Assembly (NCBI GenBank): GCA_030141605.1
Contig: JAQGDQ010000709.1
Location: 80,001 to 108,959 of the forward strand
Direction: 5' to 3'
DNA: 28,959 bases
Source of the DNA: Tubiluchus corallicola
Taxonomy: Eukaryota > Priapulida > Priapulimorpha > Priapulimorphida > Tubiluchidae
The translations under genes and the position numbers were made by a program. Positions 9,472-20,350 of the stretch are shown one piece after another (the stretch's first letter is position 1; each line of letters opens with the position of its first letter). The notes under the pieces are model-generated. The model saw nothing but the letters and a program-made list of their open reading frames with translations, was not told where the DNA came from and searched no databases.

Positions 9472-12124
9472 ATAAGTTAAATCAATGCAACATTTCGATT
9501 CCGAAAGTACACATGGAGATAAACTGGTTTAGAATAGTACCAAATGTGTTTAACCATCAGGTGATTCCTGATACGGGGGATAGACCTCTGGCGTGTGACA
9601 TACCAGACTGTAGCCAATGGTGTGGTTTATGATGTGTCATGAGCCATTTTTTAACTTTATCGGAATTAAGGTAGCGGAGTGTTTCACCGTACATTTGGTT
9701 TGCGACTTCAGACGGAGGTACTTGTATGCAGTGAAAGAGGCCTATTTGCTGAGGTACATTATCCCAGTTGATAAAGGAGATCTTAGAGACCTTGAATACA
9801 TCATCGTGTCATGAACACCCCAATGAGTAACCTGCCATGTTTCATGAAGGCTGTCCTTTAAACACAAAGGCAAGTCTTTGAGAACAGCCTAGACAAGGAT
9901 ATTTTTTGCAATTGTTTTTTATGTACATGTATTAATGTATAACTTTTTATTTTGGCCTACACAAAGTCACTTGGAATAATTATAGTAGAGTGTCAGTGCC
10001 CAAAGTGCGTCCACATTCTGCACCCACCTGATCAATATGGGTGTAATACTGCGTTTAACAAGATTAGCAAAAGAGTAGGCTGTCTATTGTTACCCGCTGT
10101 TGCGAAATACATAGCTGAGAAACTAGAGTTAGCATTTTTTAAGTCTTCGGTTTGACCTGCCACTGAACTAAGAACCTTGAGAAAGAAGAGTACCAAACGC
10201 TTCTAGTAGTTTCTATCTGATATAAAATGCATCAGTCTTAAATATTCGTACATTAATATCTTCTAACCATCATTTTCTACTAATGTCTAATGTAATCTTG
10301 TAGTAAAACTTGTCAGCTTGTGTAGTTATAGCCTATTCTTACTGTAAATGTTTTTGTAAATAGTGTCTGTTGTGGTGAGGATCCTAAATCACGTTTTAAA
10401 CTGTCTCATCCAATCCTATAATAAATTATGTTTAATCTAAGAAGAGTACCACTGGGGTAATATAGTTAACACGTATTTTCCATAGCCACACACCTTCCCT
10501 TAAAAGCTTTGGAGAATCTTTGTACAACCACCCACACGTGTGTCACCTCCAGCTCCAGCTGTGTGTGCAGAAGTGGGGCTTCCAGAGACCTAAGAAGAAG
10601 CTGTTGATCATAGTATCTTCCCGAACACCACAACTTTCTAAGAACGCTTTGACCACCACCCGGACCACCCACCCACACTTATTCATTTTAACTCGTGTTT
10701 ATTAACAAAACAAATCCTCCCATAGTGCACTCCTTCCTACGTAGTAAGTTCTTCAATTAGAAGCAGATTCGAGAGATCCGCGTGTTGCTTTTAATGGCAA
10801 TAAATCTCTTAATTTTAAACTCGTTTCCGGAAAACCCACTTCATTTTGATTACTGCTCAACGCCAATGGCTGATTTTCTCCGTGTTTGCGAAACAAATTG
10901 ACAAGCCATGGCAGTCAGCCATCTAAATTTTCACTCGTAATTTGCACGGCATTCACGTTTGGTGTCATATTATTGATTTTAATTGAACGGGAAACTGTTA
11001 GCAGGCTTCACTCGCCAAACCAGTTTTGATAAGTCAATATTTTTTGAACCGGGGGTGAGGTATTGCCTGCAATACGACTGCATTATTTGTTTGCGTTTCG
11101 CACTCGTACATCCGTAATCATATTGGCTGCCTCAGCTTGGAAAAATATGCACGGAATTGTGGGATATCGGAATCAGATGGGTGCCTGTTTGTTTTGGCCG
11201 GCCCCTGCTTGCGAGTATATGTTTTGATAAGTTATGCTGGTGCTTATTGCATACACACTTCTAATCGAGTGTTGTGGTTTCACAGGGTGTCAGAATACAC
11301 AGTTCTGCAATTAATATTACACAGTGTGCAGCTTAAAAAGTAAGAGTATTTACCAAGGATATGGTAATCAGCCATATGTTTCTGAAAATGCATGGATAGG
11401 CTAATATTTTCCCAATAATTAAAAGTTTGGCTTGAAACATACTGACATTGCAGTCGTTACCGTGACTACTGCTTCTCATAGTGTTTTCTAGGACATTCTT
11501 AAATCCAGTTCTTTCTTCGGGCTTCTTATCTGCGGAATTTCAGAAAAATTGTTTTCCTGAAACTACAACCTCACTTATTCAGAAGAATGTCGACCTGATA
11601 AGTTTTATTACTAGCAAATTGGTAGTTTTATTACCAGCAAATTGTGGTGATATAAATTCTATTTTTCTAATCATGTATTTATTTTTCGACATTTTACCAT
11701 AGCTCATTAGCTTGAGTGCCATCGGCTTGCTTGGGGCACTTTCTATAAAAATATTTTATATGTAAGTTTCTCTGTTTCTTTAAAGGACAAAAATTTCACT
11801 CTTCATTAATGAAGCCTAAAATTTCGTCGCGAAATTTTGTATCACTCACTTGCTGTCTCATTGCGCAAAGAACTTGTAATAGCAGTAACGCTGTATAAAA
11901 CTTGTAAATTTAAACTCCCACGATGACGGTTAGGTGCACCCATTTTAACGGTAAGTCGTTCGACACTAGTTTGCAGCATTTGTAACGGACACTTCACTAA
12001 CCAAGCAAAGTTTAAATTAACCTTTTTGCCAATAAGATCAATCATGTTTTTTTGGTGAGCCAATGGTGCACACTGGGATGGTGATGCACCGCCGTTTTGG
12101 CCATGTGATGCGTTTACATTTTAA
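9472..12124. other. Unassigned interval, 2.6 kb
   Basis: The longest stretch without a recognised repeat. Short frames (9617-9814, 9952-10155, 11137-11343) carry no domain I can name. Bases 11153-11168 share GGAATTGTGGGATATC with 22606-22621, perhaps a relic of one more dispersed repeat. Confidence 0.5.
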
Positions 12125-12228
12125 ATTATTGGAATTTTTTCTAATTACGTAAGTCTTTCAAACAAGTAAGTGAAATATTAAATAACATGACTTTGTATGG
12201 AAAGTTTTTCGGGTTATACTTACTTTAA
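12125..12228 (+). repeat. Diverged family A fragment
   Basis: This resembles the 3' half of family A: ACGTAAGTCTTTCAAACAAG, then TATTAAATAACATGACTTTG and TGGAAAG line up with ACATAAGTCTTTCAGAGAGG, GCTAAATAATATAACTTTG and TGGAAAG. Confidence 0.7.
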
Positions 12229-12649
12229 CTCTATCACACAAATAGCTACTCGTCTTGCCTTGCCTTAACTTTTCAGCAAAGGATCGCGACGCCTTTGCTT
12301 TCCTTATGTGTTAATTATCCTCTCCACCAGGGGGCGACACCCATAACAAGGAGCCAAAGCAGTGTGAAGAGTGTCTGGGGAACTTAACACTTGTAAGTGT
12401 TGGTAAATTACATGAATGGCTTGGAGTTCATTAGTGTGAATAGGGATGGTGAACAGTGCTGCTTCAGATGTGTTGATTACCACCGCCCTCCTGTCTGTGT
12501 TTATTCAACTCACGCTGCGCCTGTCTTCACACCACTATCAACACACTCTTGCCCGGATGTTCACCTGCGTGTACGACCAAGAAAACTCTAGGTGTCAGTT
12601 AAAATGGGAAAGTTCTCATTCTCATAGGCTCCGTTTATTAGATGGTTTA

Positions 12650-13184
12650 TTGTTTTAATGACGATAATGCTGTGTTGGTGTAAAAAACGTGCTTTGTTCC
12701 ACAAGAAGGCCATTGGAGTAAAATGGAACACTGCTTATAGAAAAATATTCGATTTTAGACAAAATGAAAGCGTCAAATTGTTAATGTATTTTTGTGGCAC
12801 AATGCCAGCGAATTATTTAATAGATAGTCGAAAATTAAACTTTGTGAGAAAAATTGCAAGCTCTTGGACATTGAGAATTCCAAAGCTATGCTATTATGTA
12901 AATAACAGTCAAGTAAATTTAAGATTTAAATATGGTTGTACTGTAGGTCTAAACGAAAATGTAAAATTAAAGGTTAAGAACTCATTTAAACATTATGTTT
13001 TAAGATATCTATTATAGCTCCTTACAACACTGTATAATGTAATATAATTACAAGGGAACTACAATGTGTGGTCATTATAAAGTTGAATGTCTGTAGATAC
13101 GACGTTACTTTACTAATATCGCATTACCTGTTTTACTAACATCTTTATTTTTGTAAACTGTATATTTTTATACGAAATAAACTC
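12650..13184 (+). pseudogene. 5'-truncated non-LTR retrotransposon, C-terminal coding end and 3' UTR
   Basis: A frame ending at 13017 contains WNTAYRKIFDFRQNESVKLL, followed by CGTMPANYLIDSRKLNF. This matches the familiar C-terminal pattern of LINE polymerase proteins, 'W N.AfRkIF......ESV..L......mP..y.id.RklnF'. Upstream the frame meets a stop at 12625 and no reverse transcriptase core is present, so the copy is heavily 5'-truncated. The 3' UTR runs to GAAATAAACTCATAATAATA and passes straight into the (ATA)n tract. Trinucleotide TAA-type tails are known for I-clade LINEs, so that clade is the first suspect, but clade assignment is inference. Confidence 0.75.
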
Positions 13185-13347
<163 letters not shown>

Positions 13348-13502
13348 GCACATTAAATTTGTCTAACTGTTACCACCCTTTTATGAACTGTTACCCCAAT
13401 ATGTTGTATCTTATAAGTGTAGGTTAAAGATAATATTAGTAGCCATATGGTAGGGGAAGTTGGCTCACTTAATTTGAATAGCTCATAAAATTTTAACCAC
13501 AA

Positions 13503-13860
13503 TCCATCCATCCATCCAGTGCCTAAATCCCTTTTATATCAGGGCGAGTAGCAATGTATATTGTACTACTAGGCTTTTTAAAATAATATGATTTCTACTC
13601 GAAAACGCTAAGGCGCACACATATGCTTGCTCTAATGATTCACTATGCTTCTTCTTTTGACCATTATGTCCTTCAGTAGGCGGACTGCATAAATTTTTCC
13701 CTCTCCAAATAACAACCATCTCAAGCATTCGTCATCAGTTACTTCTTGCCAAGGGACCTTGTTTCTCATCTGTGTGTAAAATTCACAACTTAATATTATG
13801 TGTTCTACAGTTTCAATTGTACGGTCATCTGACCCATTTTGGTTTCTTAGTCCAATTTAC
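13503..13860 (-). pseudogene. Second non-LTR retrotransposon 3' end, with (TGGA)n tail
   Basis: On the minus strand one frame from about 13856 to the stop at 13632 reads RNQNGSDDRTIETVEHIILS, then CEFYTQMRNKVPWQEVTDDE, then CLRWLLFGEGKIYAVRLLKD and IMVKRRSIVNH. 'ETVEH..LSC..Y...R' is the C-terminal zinc-binding His-Cys motif of many LINE polymerases. After the stop come about 115 bp of 3' UTR (GGGATTTAGGCACTGGA) and then (TGGA)4, seen as ATCCATCCATCCATCCA on the plus strand at 13503-13519. No upstream reverse transcriptase domain is present; the copy is truncated. It lies tail to tail with the LINE ending at 13347. Confidence 0.75.
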
Positions 13861-14165
13861 CCTGGTGTGGTTCTTTGCTGCAAACGTCCACAACTAGTTT
13901 GCTTACATTCTTTTGCTCATTACAAAAAACGAATTTTAATTATGCAGTAATCTATTACACAGAAGAAATTATTATAATTTGAAGCTGACAAAATTGATTT
14001 AGTAAACATTTTAGTTGCAAAATATTTTTGTAGTAAAATTATGTAAAGTTAATTGTGTATAATAAGAAGAATCTCCGTATCATAAACAACCCTATAAATG
14101 TTAGTAATTTCTTATTAGAAAAACCAACGTTTTTGCTGCATACTAGTCGTGGTCAGGAAATATAT

Positions 14166-14726
14166 GTAGGCATCCTTCTGTCTCGGAAGACAATGGAGTG
14201 TGCGCCAAGAGAGTCGGTTGTTGATCACATTGGTGGAGCTGCAGCGTCGACTGTGGCTGAGAAATCCTCTCCAGGGCGCACGCCTGGGCAAGGTGTATGG
14301 AGATCCTGAGTTGCCTAGACAACAGCAACCCCCTCTCTTCCTCCCTGGTGTAGTCCAAAGGAAAGCGGAGCGATACGTTTGGCACCAGGTTGGTTGCAGG
14401 AGCTGCCGGAGTCAGTGAGCATGCTGCACTGGTCCGCTTTCAGGGCTCCACTCCTGATTTGGAAGGTTTACTTCTCTACACATGGCCGTTGGGTCACTTG
14501 ACCTCCGCCGCCCTCTAGCCGTTGGCTGCTTGTGCAGCTCCTCCGCCTAGTGTCGAGATACAGTGTGGGCATCCTGCAAGCCTACAACATCTGGTATTCC
14601 TAGGCGGTCACCCATCCAAGTACTAACCAGGCTCTACGTTGCTTAACTTCGGTGATCGGACAAGAACCGGTGTTTTCAACGTGACATGACCGTATCATAG
14701 ACAGGAGACAGGACAGTTGCCGTAGA
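14166..14726 (-). mobile_element. 5S rRNA-derived SINE, copy 2
   Basis: This is the reverse-oriented relative of the element at 6061-6563. Read on the minus strand, its 5S-like head (14694-14578) keeps GATCACCGAAGTTAAGCAAC and TACTTGGATGGGTGACCGCC, followed by the same body ending in GACAGAAGGATG. Identical 12-bp repeats, CAGGAAATATAT, flank it at 14154-14165 and 14727-14738 and act as target-site duplications. Upstream of the 5S core is about 32 bp (GACAGGAGACAGG as read on the plus strand) absent from copy 1, beginning with what looks like a second copy of the 5S start, TCTACGGC. It also keeps a segment near 14225-14265 that copy 1 lacks. Confidence 0.87.
14578..14694 (-). pseudogene. 5S rRNA-like head of the SINE at 14166-14726
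   Basis: This is a 117-bp 5S-like segment on the minus strand. It is closer to canonical 5S than the other copy in GTTAAGCAACG and GGTTAGTACTTGG, but shares its GTAGAGCC variant. Confidence 0.85.
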
Positions 14727-14738
14727 CAGGAAATATAT

Positions 14739-16164
14739 ACATACATATATATATACATATACAGATTGATAGTCTGTGGCTAAACTTGTTCACATACTCT
14801 AATCCCTGTTCTCACATATTGATATCAGAGATTAGCGACAAGGATTTTTGTCTTTCTTGTCTGTCTGGGATTATGATTGCCTGTGTTGCTGTTCTTCCGC
14901 TACACGGTTTGTGTTTCACTCACTCTGTAAATTTCTACTCTAAACATTCGTTGTTTTGAAGCCGCGCGCAAACAAAATGCCGTGTTCACTTCTCGTTGAG
15001 GGAATTTTTTTGTCGAAATTTACTCAATTTAAATGCACATTTTTTCTGTGAAACCGATTAGTCGAAATAGGATAAATAGATAGTATTTGAATGATTTTAA
15101 GTTGGTATTATTTAATAAAGTCGATACAGTTGTTAAAATAACAACCGCCTGATCTGGTCTGTGGATACCTGCGGAAGGTCTTTTCAGGAATTAAATTTTT
15201 CATAATTTTTCGTGCTTCTGACTAGCAGTTTTGGATTATAATTTACAATTTGTATTTTTCATAAGGGTCATTCTCTGAAAAATGACCACTTTGCCAATTT
15301 TTGTTCAAATAAAAAAAAATTTCAAATTACGTTTTTGAATTGTCTCTTTTCTGAAGAAAGTAATTACAAACGATCGCTTTGAATGGAAAACATTTCCTAT
15401 CTTCAGCATTTTCAAACAAACATGCACACACCTGCTACGTTTACTTTGCTAGCAAATCTAGTCGAATCGTAATTAATACGCCACTCTCGTGCCTTACGCG
15501 CCATTATTACCAATTCGAAGTTGTACAAGACGGCCGCTATGCGGCGCGTGAATCGTCTATTGTTTCTACTACAGCCTCGCGGGCGATAATGAACATGGAG
15601 CACGTATTATCACTGCACTGGCTTGTCAATCATTCGTAGACAAAGACAGAAATCTGATGCTATCGACAGGGGTCGTCCTGCACACTGAAGCGTCCCGCTG
15701 CTTGAATGTGCAGTCAATCTTAACAACTATTATAGTCGTTCATTTTACCCAATTCTTCATTTATCAAAGTCACATCTGTTGGGTTCTTAGAGCCAAGCTG
15801 CCTGCCTCCTTGGAAAAACAGGCTCCTCTCTTCACGCTTCTAAGGATGAAGTGGGGAACGGTTCCTGGCGGAGTTCACACTTATCCAACGTGTGATTCGA
15901 TGTCTGGACAGATGTATTTTTGCATTCTGAAAGCGCTGAGTCTACTAAAGAAAAGTTTAGTTCCTCATAAATAATGTTGCTACTTTTTGCAGCATGTAAC
16001 CTACCAACTGAAATGTTGCGGTTAAGAAATGCTACAGTTTTCGACGTAAAAATTGTAATTTTTACATATTAAACATACAGGCAACAGAAGTTCTCACTCC
16101 TGTATCAGTATAATTGCAACATGTGGTGCATTTGAAACAAGTATTTAACCAAACTTAAACTTGT
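14739..16164. other. Unassigned interval
   Basis: Begins with a TA/CA-rich patch after the SINE. A 105-codon frame at 15657-15974 (+) has no recognised domain and no codon-usage support; I do not call it a gene. Confidence 0.55.
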
Positions 16165-16600
16165 GTGGCGGGAAATCGTCATCATACGTCCAGGGACATG
16201 ATTCTGTTCACCTCCCTATGTCTGGACTCCCTACTCGCTGTAATATCCCAAGTGCATTTATCTCTAAGGACCAGTGTTGAAGTGTTTGAATCTTTCTGTG
16301 AAAAATTTAAACATTTTAACATTTGTCCTCCAGCAGGTTTTTTGGCTGGTTCTATGGCTTGTTGAAGAGCTATCTTCACTGGAATATCATGAGGTAGTCT
16401 AAGCGTATATCCAATCCATCTTAGACGACGTCTTGTTCAAGGTTTTTTTCATATAGATCTTTATTTGAGATTTTCTTTTGCCATCTGATATCCAAAATGT
16501 TTCTGCAACTTGGCCTTTGAAACGCATATCAGATATCAGCTTTATGATTTGCTTTTAATGTCCAGAGCCCAGAGTTGTACAGAAATACAGTTTCAACTAA
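16165..16600 (-). pseudogene. Fourth non-LTR retrotransposon fragment, frameshifted
   Basis: On the minus strand, 16590-16410 gives TVFLYNSGLWTLK, then after a stop ILDIRWQKKISNKDL, then after a frameshift RWIGYTLRLPHDIPVKIAL, then PAKKPAGGQ in the last frame. The order of these blocks ('lYg.e.WtL', 'iL.IRWqd.ISN..L', 'RrlRWiGhvlRmp.d..pk.al', 'k...GGQ') is that of the region after the reverse transcriptase domain in many LINEs. At least one stop and one frameshift separate them, so this is a dead copy. I cannot fix its ends. Confidence 0.75.
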
Positions 16601-17257
16601 GGCTGAGATTATTCCATTTGTGGCGGGAAAGCAGCAAAAAGTTTTGTGTGCATGCTCTCGATCACCAATCACTAAGTACCTGGTTCAATACTCGTCCTGG
16701 GTTCTTCTATTCACCGAGGGAGGATTTTTTTACAGGAGGACGTTCGAGTGGCCGAAATATTTTTGCTAGCTTAATGGCTCATTTAGACGGTTAACCATAA
16801 AAATGAGGAAGGTTTCGGTCGTGCCACAATCATCATGCTGAGTAGGTGAAGCCATGGAATCTGGATTCTGGTTTGCAGTGTGCGGAAGTGATTAAAAATG
16901 AACGCTGGACTTGTATGCACGTTCAAAAAGAAGCCAGTTTCGATGGGATTGTTACAAAATTGCAGAGCATGTGGATGAAAGTTTGTCTGCTGACTTGGTT
17001 TGTAAACTAATGTCACCTATTTTGCTCAACTGTCTCCACTGTTCTTATTCATGCCACCGGATGGGCATTAAATCCTTGTCCGAATGTATTAACCTGACTG
17101 TTAAGCGTTAGACCTAAATTCCTGCTTAAAAGCTTCCTGCTTAGTCTATAGATTGTCAGCATTAATTGCTGTGTTGCATAAACCTCATACAGCTTACAAT
17201 ATTGAACAAAATAATACATTTCGTTGTATTTCTATAACCTATAAATTCTCTCTTTTT
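16601..17257. other. Unassigned interval
   Basis: Lies between the frameshifted LINE and the CT tract. Overlapping short frames only; nothing recognised. Confidence 0.55.
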
Positions 17258-17290
17258 GCTCACTCACTCACGCTCTCTCTCTCTCTCCCC

Positions 17291-17367
<77 letters not shown>

Positions 17368-17434
17368 TCTCTCTCTCTGCCTTTCTCTCTTGCTCTCTCT
17401 CTCTTCCTCCCCCCTCTCTCTCTCCCCCTTTCTC
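17258..17434 (+). repeat. (CT)n polypyrimidine tract
   Basis: A (CT)n run with CCCC and TTT interruptions gives a long Ser/Leu or Arg/Glu frame that is not a gene. The pure core is about 17303-17362. It is a mirror-type polypyrimidine tract close to the satellite that starts at 17495. Confidence 0.95.
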
Positions 17435-17494
17435 TGTTTGATGCTAGAATGCATCGTCGTCAAACTAGACTAGTATCTACACCTTGGAAAATTT

Positions 17495-18680
17495 CTCTAC
17501 TCTACACTCTCACTTTACAATGCACAACAATTGTAGCATACGACATTTTGACCTGCGTGACCCACCTTGCGGAGTCCATGACCTTTCCGTAATTGCAACA
17601 ACTCATTAATTGCTGACTTCTCTACTCTACACTCTCACTTTACAATGCACAACAATTGTAGCATACGACATTTTGACCTGCGTGACCCACCTTGCAGAGT
17701 CCATGACCTTTCCGTAATTGCAACGACTCATTAATTGCTGACTCCTCCACTCTGCATTCTTACTTTACAATGCACAACAATTGTAGTGTGCGACCTTTTG
17801 ACCTGCGTGACCCACCTTGCCTAGTCCATGACCTATCCGTAATTCTACTCTACACTCTCACTTTACAATGCACAACAATTGTAGTGTGCGACCTTTTGAC
17901 CTGCGTGACCCACCTTGCCTAGTCCATGACCTATCCGTAATTCTACTCTACACTCTCACTTTACAATGCACAACAATTGTAGTGTGCGACCTTTTGACCT
18001 GCGTGACCCACCTTGCCTAGTCCATGACCTATCCGTAATTCTACTCTACACTCTCACTTTACAATCACAACAATTGTAATGTGCACCTGACCTGCGTGAC
18101 CCACCTTGCCTAGTCCATGACCTATCCGTAATTCTACTCTACACTCTCACTTTACAATGCACAACAATTGTAGTGTGCGACCTTTTGACCTGCGTGACCC
18201 ACCTTGCCTAGTCCATGACCTATCCGTAATTCTACTCTACACTCTCACTTTACAATGCACAACAATTGTAGTGTGCGACCTTTTGACCTGCGTGACCCAC
18301 CTTGCCTAGTCCATGACCTATCCGTAATTCTACTCTACACTCTCACTTTACAATGCACAACAATTGTAGTGTGCGACCTTTTGACCTGCGTGACCCACCT
18401 TGCCTAGTCCATGACCTATCCGTAATTCTACTCTACACTCTCACTTTACAATGCACAACCATTGTAGCATACGACCTTTTGACCTGCGTGACCCACCTTG
18501 CCTAGTCCATGACCTATCCGTAATTCTACTCTACACTCTCACTTTACAATGCACAACAATTGTAGTGTGCGACCTTTTGACCTGCGTGACCCACCTTGCC
18601 TAGTCCATGACCTATCCGTAATTGCAACGACTCATTAATTGCTGACTCCTCCACTCTGCATTCTTACTTTACAATGCAGT
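17495..18680 (+). repeat. Satellite array: 98-bp core units with 125-bp edge units
   Basis: Eleven complete units plus a partial one begin with (T/C)CTAC(T/C)CTAC. Measured starts give steps of 125, 125, then 98 repeatedly (one 93), and a last step of 125. Long units contain an extra ~27 bp (GCAACGACTCATTAATTGCT); short ones lack it. Every unit carries TACAAT, eight bases, ATTGTA (or a variant) and TGACCTGCGTGACCC. Internal units are almost identical, a sign of recent homogenisation. One unit (18044-18137) has small deletions. Confidence 0.95.
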
Positions 18681-19504
18681 CAATTAATTTGCCAGTTAAT
18701 AGAACCCGGCGTCCCCTATTTACCACGTTTATCTAATTCAGAATTTCTCTAATTGAAAATCAATTAGAACAACATTAGAGTAGCAGGACGCACCGTCCCG
18801 TTGGCGATTTCTCGTGTTTTCTCGTCAAATGTTCTCGTGTTTACACGCTGTTTATTTTTATTTGCTTTGCTCCATTCTTGTGAGCATGGCTTCGGCAAAT
18901 AGAGGTTAGTGGTTTCCCTCGTCACTACACCTGCCACATGTTGGTGAAATCCATACAGTCTTTGTTGACTTAGCTGCTGCCTGCGTGTCATCAATTTAAT
19001 GGTTTAGTTATCATTGATATCCTCGTCTCGAGGCTGAGTGCAAACTCCCCCAATTAAACCTAAATTTCGTTTATAAAGAAATTGTGTCCATGGCTTCTTT
19101 TTCATCTTGCTAGTCTCACAAATTTTCATTATGGACTGGATCAGAGTTCTGGACCCTGCAAAGAGGTTATGACAACGTCTTTTAAGCCTTTTGCAAGAAT
19201 TGATAAATAAGCACTGCGATTTCGGATTTCAAAGAGTTTGTTTTTATACTAATTTTCATCAGTTGAGCATAGATGGCAGTTCTGAATTGGAAAAAAAGAT
19301 TCGTTTCCCGCTATTTTCTTTTGCGTGCACCTTTTACGAAGGAGGAGGAGAAATGCAAATTTTAAACTTCAAAGCTTGCGTCCTCGCCGAAATTTCGTTA
19401 ATTGTGTGCAGATGGCAGTAGTGGCCTAGAGTTCATTGCTGCTGCTTCTCTCTCGTTATCTGCACAACTCTTACCTTATGTAGGAAAAATGACTTAAAGG
19501 GGAT
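18681..19504. other. Unassigned interval
   Basis: Flank between the satellite and family D; no feature supported. Confidence 0.55.
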
Positions 19505-19945
19505 GAAAAGTCTGTCTGGAAAACAGTATGTTCAACGAACATGTATGTTGCACATGTTTGCGACAACAAAAACTGTACTGTACAACATTCAGTGTGATAT
19601 AGGAAAGCTTGGCAAATTTTAAGTCTAAAATTCAAATTTCAAATTTACCATGTGCTCACGCAAAGCTCAGGAACGTATGCAGTACGTCACTAATGAACAC
19701 CTGCGAACTCGGAAGTACAGTACCTGTTTTTTATACAACGTGCATCCGAGATGCAGGTGCTAGCACCCATCTAACTAGCAAATCGTGAAATACATGTAAC
19801 ACCAAAGAAATAGCCATGGGAAAGCGAAATTGCATTTATGTGGTAATAATTCTTTCACTTGAGTCATTATTGAAAAAATAGTATGTTCCCTTTCAATATT
19901 TTACAGGTTAGACTGTTTTGAGTTTATAGTTTAAGAATGTGTCCG
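19505..19945 (+). repeat. Repeat family D, copy 1
   Basis: This aligns along its length with 27100-27548: GGCAAATTTTAAGT, AATTTCAAATTT, CCGAGATGCAG, TCTAACTAG, GTGGTAATAATTCTTTCAC, CCCTTTCAATATTTTA and TGTGTCC occur in the same order and spacing. No coding capacity is recognised. Confidence 0.85.
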
Positions 19946-20350
19946 GTTTTACTTCAATGATCGTGCCGTGCTTGCCGGTTCCATAAATTGAATGTATTTT
20001 TGTACCTTGTAGTTAAAGGTGTAAAATTTAAATATAATGTTTACGGCAGTCCAGATTGTGTTCTGTTTTACTGGAATGTGCCGTACTTGCGGGTTCCATA
20101 AATTGAATGTATTTTTTGCACTTTGTACTTAACGGTGTAAACTTCAAATATGATGTTTACTGCAGTCCAGATTTCTTGTTCTGTGTCCGGTTTTACTTAA
20201 ATGATCGTGATTGCGTCCAGATTGTGTCCGGTTTTACTTAAATGTGCCGTACTTGCGGGTTCCATAAATTGAATGTATTTTTTGCACTTTGTACTTAACG
20301 GTGTAAACTTTAAATATAATGTTACTACTGCAGTCTAGATTCCTTGTTCC
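19938..20350 (+). repeat. Three-unit tandem repeat of about 120-130 bp
   Basis: Each unit contains TGT.C.GTTTTACT, GTGCCGT.CTTGC.GGTTCC, ATAAATTGAATGTATTTT, AACGGTGTAAA (or AAAGGTGTAAA) and GCAGTC.AGAT. Units start near 19938, 20058 and 20227, with a short partial unit at 20190-20226. The array is the 3' extension of family D copy 1. Confidence 0.9.

Noticed and set aside
15657-15974. 105-codon frame
   Set aside because: No domain or repeated pattern recognised, and length is within chance for a window of this size.
17153-17473. 106-codon Ser/Leu-rich frame and its Arg/Glu-rich shadow
   Set aside because: Produced by the (CT)n tract; no other coding sign.
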